Shown one piece after another: positions 62,234 to 64,000 of a stretch of DNA of 64,000 nt. Numbering within the stretch: the first letter of the stretch is position 1; every line of letters starts with the position of its first letter. Made by a program: the position numbers and the translations under genes. The stretch is from Yarrowia lipolytica (lineage: Eukaryota; Ascomycota; Dipodascomycetes; Dipodascales). The notes beneath the pieces were generated by a model that saw nothing but the letters and a program-made list of their open reading frames with translations, was not told the DNA's origin and did no database searches. The DNA is taken from contig NC_090774.1 in the NCBI RefSeq assembly GCF_001761485.1, positions 2,170,001 to 2,234,000 of the forward strand, written 5' to 3'.

Positions 62234-62942
62234 AGCGTGGAATAGTGGAATACAGCGTTGATCAGAGTGAGTCCGAGAAGAGTCCATAGGAGTCCGTTGA
62301 AGAGTCCATTGGAGAGTCCATTGGAGTCCAGTGGCGGACCATAGTAGTCGACAGTAGTTGATAGTAGTACTGGTAGATGAATGTATTATCGGCGCCAGTG
62401 ACAGTTTAGTTTAGTAAGCGCTCGTATGGAAATGTCATCGGAGGGACGCTTTGGGTGGGTAAGAGAGACAGAATGATTAGCGGCGGGAATATCAGGAAAC
62501 TCACGTTCCTTTTTTCATGCTCATCTGGTTCTAGACCAAAAGCCATTGAACACTACCACTCCTTGCACTTGTAGACACTCAATCCTTGCTCATTGACAGG
62601 AGCCGTGTTCTAGTCAGATGTCAGAAAACATTTTGAGTTTTGGCGGAAAAACTAACAATAGTCCAATGAAATGAAACATAAATCGGTGATAAGCGAGAGG
62701 TAGGCGAATGAGTGCAAAACACCTGTCGAAACCAGGTTCAGTCTCATAGGGCAACCGGAACGACCACCAAACGCGCCCTCAGCGCCACTCTAGTATCATA
62801 CACGGCTCCAACTACTCCACTTCCCCACTAACGCCGCATATGCAGGCGCTGGTGTAGCGCATAATCTGGGTTCGCTGAAAAATCAAGTGTCGAAAAATCG
62901 AGTGTCGAAAAATCGAGTGTCAAAAAACCCCGTTTTCACCAG
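62234..62942. other. Intergenic region upstream of the Zn2Cys6 gene
   Basis: 709 bp. Just after malic enzyme there are degenerate GAGTCCATTGGA units (62268-62335) and TAGTAGT units (62340-62372). Three 15-bp repeats lie directly before the next gene. No ORF. Confidence 0.65.
62881..62927. repeat. 15-bp repeat, three copies, upstream of the Zn2Cys6 gene
   Basis: The unit is AATCGAGTGTCGAAA (first copy AATCAAGTGTCGAAA, third ends TCAAAAAA), ending 16 bp before the ATG. Possible repeated factor-binding site or leader repeat. Confidence 0.85.
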
Positions 62943-64000
62943 ATGAAGCGCGACGAGGAAGCACAGAAGCTAGGGGAGGCCCGCGGCGGGCCGGAGGACC
63001 GCGTGGATGTGCCGCCGGTGAAGAAACGAAACGTGGGCACCAGGGCTCTGAGAGCATGTGATATGTGTCGCCATCAGAAGACGCGATGTTTCCCCAAGCC
63101 CGATGGACCCGGGTGTCTGCGATGCCACGTGCTCAACACAACGTGCTCGTTCATCGACAGCGACAAGGATGACTTTGATGCGTCGCAAAACCAAAAACAG
63201 TTCCCCAAGGTGCCGGACGAGGTCAATGCGCGTCTGGACCGAATGGAGAAGACCATGGAGAGCATGATGGAGATGATGAAGGAGCTCAAGGACAATAACA
63301 ACAACAGCAGCAACGGTGGCAGGCGGCCGACATCGGTGGCGTCAGCAGGACGACTCACGCGGGCAACAACGGCCTTTTCACCCGCAACAGCAGCAGACTT
63401 CAATTACAGAAACGTGATCGCTTCGTTCGGCACCCCAGCCGTTCAGTACGTGACGTCTCCTTTCCAGATTATCGCCGGTATTCTGCCCGAAAAACACATT
63501 CCACTGCCTGTCCAGCGGCTCATGAACCCGCAGATGGTGCTCCATGACCAGGACGTCATTTCTATGGATATTGTCAGTGAAGCCATGGTGCTACGATTCC
63601 TGCAAGAGTTCCGACAAAACTGCGGACGATGGGTCTCGTTTCCCATGGATCTGCCGGCAGACCAGCTGCTTGTGCGCATCCGACAGCGATGTTCTCTTCT
63701 GCTGACTGTCGTTTGCTGTGTTTCACTGAGATACAATCCCCATATGGCCGAATACAAGTCCAAGGTGTACCCTCTTCTGCTCAACAAACTACAACAGGAA
63801 CTGACAGCATCGCTTCTGGTAGTGCCACAGACGATCGAATTCATGCAGGCTCTGACCCTGCTGTCAATCTACGGTCTGTCGCTTTCAGCCAAGGAATTTG
63901 TGATTGATTCATGGTTCATCTCGTCGGTAGCTCTGCAGCATTTCATCACCAAGGACGCCCTTGGTCTGGTCATGTCTGCGGATGGAATCTCGCCCGTGAC
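62943..64000 (+). CDS. Zn2Cys6 fungal transcription factor, N-terminal part (runs off the window)
   Basis: 352 residues are visible and the frame is still open at the last base. From MKRDEEAQKLGE, a basic segment (VKKRNVGTRALRA) leads into the binuclear zinc cluster with Cys39, 42, 49, 58, 61 and 68 (CDMCRHQKTRCF ... CLRCHVLNTTC). A heptad-like coil (LDRMEKTMESMMEMMKEL, about 102-119) should give dimerisation, then an Asn/Ser linker and the start of a helical middle region (LVRIRQRCSLLLTVVCCVSL) typical of fungal regulators. The sequence class suggests a recogniser of CGG triplets, but I cannot assign an orthologue; War1-like or Leu3-like factors share the Gln-Lys-Thr/Ser spacing. Confidence 0.88.
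   Translation, partial: MKRDEEAQKLGEARGGPEDRVDVPPVKKRNVGTRALRACDMCRHQKTRCFPKPDGPGCLRCHVLNTTCSFIDSDKDDFDASQNQKQFPKVPDEVNARLDRMEKTMESMMEMMKELKDNNNNSSNGGRRPTSVASAGRLTRATTAFSPATAADFNYRNVIASFGTPAVQYVTSPFQIIAGILPEKHIPLPVQRLMNPQMVLHDQDVISMDIVSEAMVLRFLQEFRQNCGRWVSFPMDLPADQLLVRIRQRCSLLLTVVCCVSLRYNPHMAEYKSKVYPLLLNKLQQELTASLLVVPQTIEFMQALTLLSIYGLSLSAKEFVIDSWFISSVALQHFITKDALGLVMSADGISPV

Noticed and set aside
1-64000. LTR, LINE or DNA-transposon remnants, CRISPR arrays and 5S rRNA genes
   Set aside because: No transposase, reverse transcriptase or capsid-like frames, no spaced-repeat arrays and no recognisable 5S core were seen by eye. Short solo fragments could be missed without a database search.

Overview
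The window is nuclear DNA of an ascomycete yeast, almost certainly Yarrowia lipolytica. The peroxisomal thiolase near 53 kb carries a PTS2 signal and fits POT1 of that species. It sits beside a malonyl-CoA:ACP transacylase and a malic enzyme (MAE1), an order I recall from the long arm of chromosome E; this is recollection, not a search. Compact intronless genes, long intergenic spacers and many CACGTG and TACTTGTA motifs agree. I found no retroelement, transposase or CRISPR array.

Region 1-19.9 kb is nearly gene-free. Its only convincing gene is a poly-Gln Myb/SANT-type regulator at 13.2-14.2 kb. About 13 kb to its left and 5.8 kb to its right hold no credible long ORF but many short tandem repeats (periods 2, 3, 6, 8, 9, 10, 11, 12, 18 and 19 bp) and an AT-rich block at 520-790.

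Region 20-34.2 kb holds a GABA transaminase with a predicted mitochondrial presequence, SET2 (H3K36 methyltransferase), HMT1 (PRMT1-type arginine methyltransferase), an ERT1/RDS2-type gluconeogenic regulator, an ASC-1/RQT4-like ribosome quality-control factor and an aldo-keto reductase. An intron-containing tRNA-Glu(CUC) follows at 34.9 kb.

Region 35.6-45.8 kb holds SEC9 (apparently split by a one-base frame change at an A6 tract), an Asi1/Asi3-like membrane RING protein, a small four-helix membrane protein, CDC37 and a flavin-reductase-like protein. Between 48.3 and 56.2 kb lie HSL7 (PRMT5), a small Hsp20-type protein, POT1 and MCT1. From 56.5 kb to the end lie a full-length VARP-like VPS9-ankyrin-PX protein (VRL1 type), mitochondrial malic enzyme and the N-terminal part of a Zn2Cys6 transcription factor that runs off the window.

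Functional themes: carbon and lipid metabolism (GABA-T, ERT1, POT1, MCT1, malic enzyme); protein methylation (SET2, HMT1, HSL7); membrane traffic (SEC9, VRL1); protein quality control (RQT4, Asi-like RING, CDC37, Hsp20). These are neighbours on a eukaryotic chromosome, not operons. The least expected signals are the recurrent octamer TACTTGTA in intergenic DNA (16 exact copies counted by eye, about one expected), the 20-kb gene desert, the SEC9 frame break, the C-run/CACGTG block at 26.6-26.7 kb, and an orphan promoter-like stretch between POT1 and MCT1.
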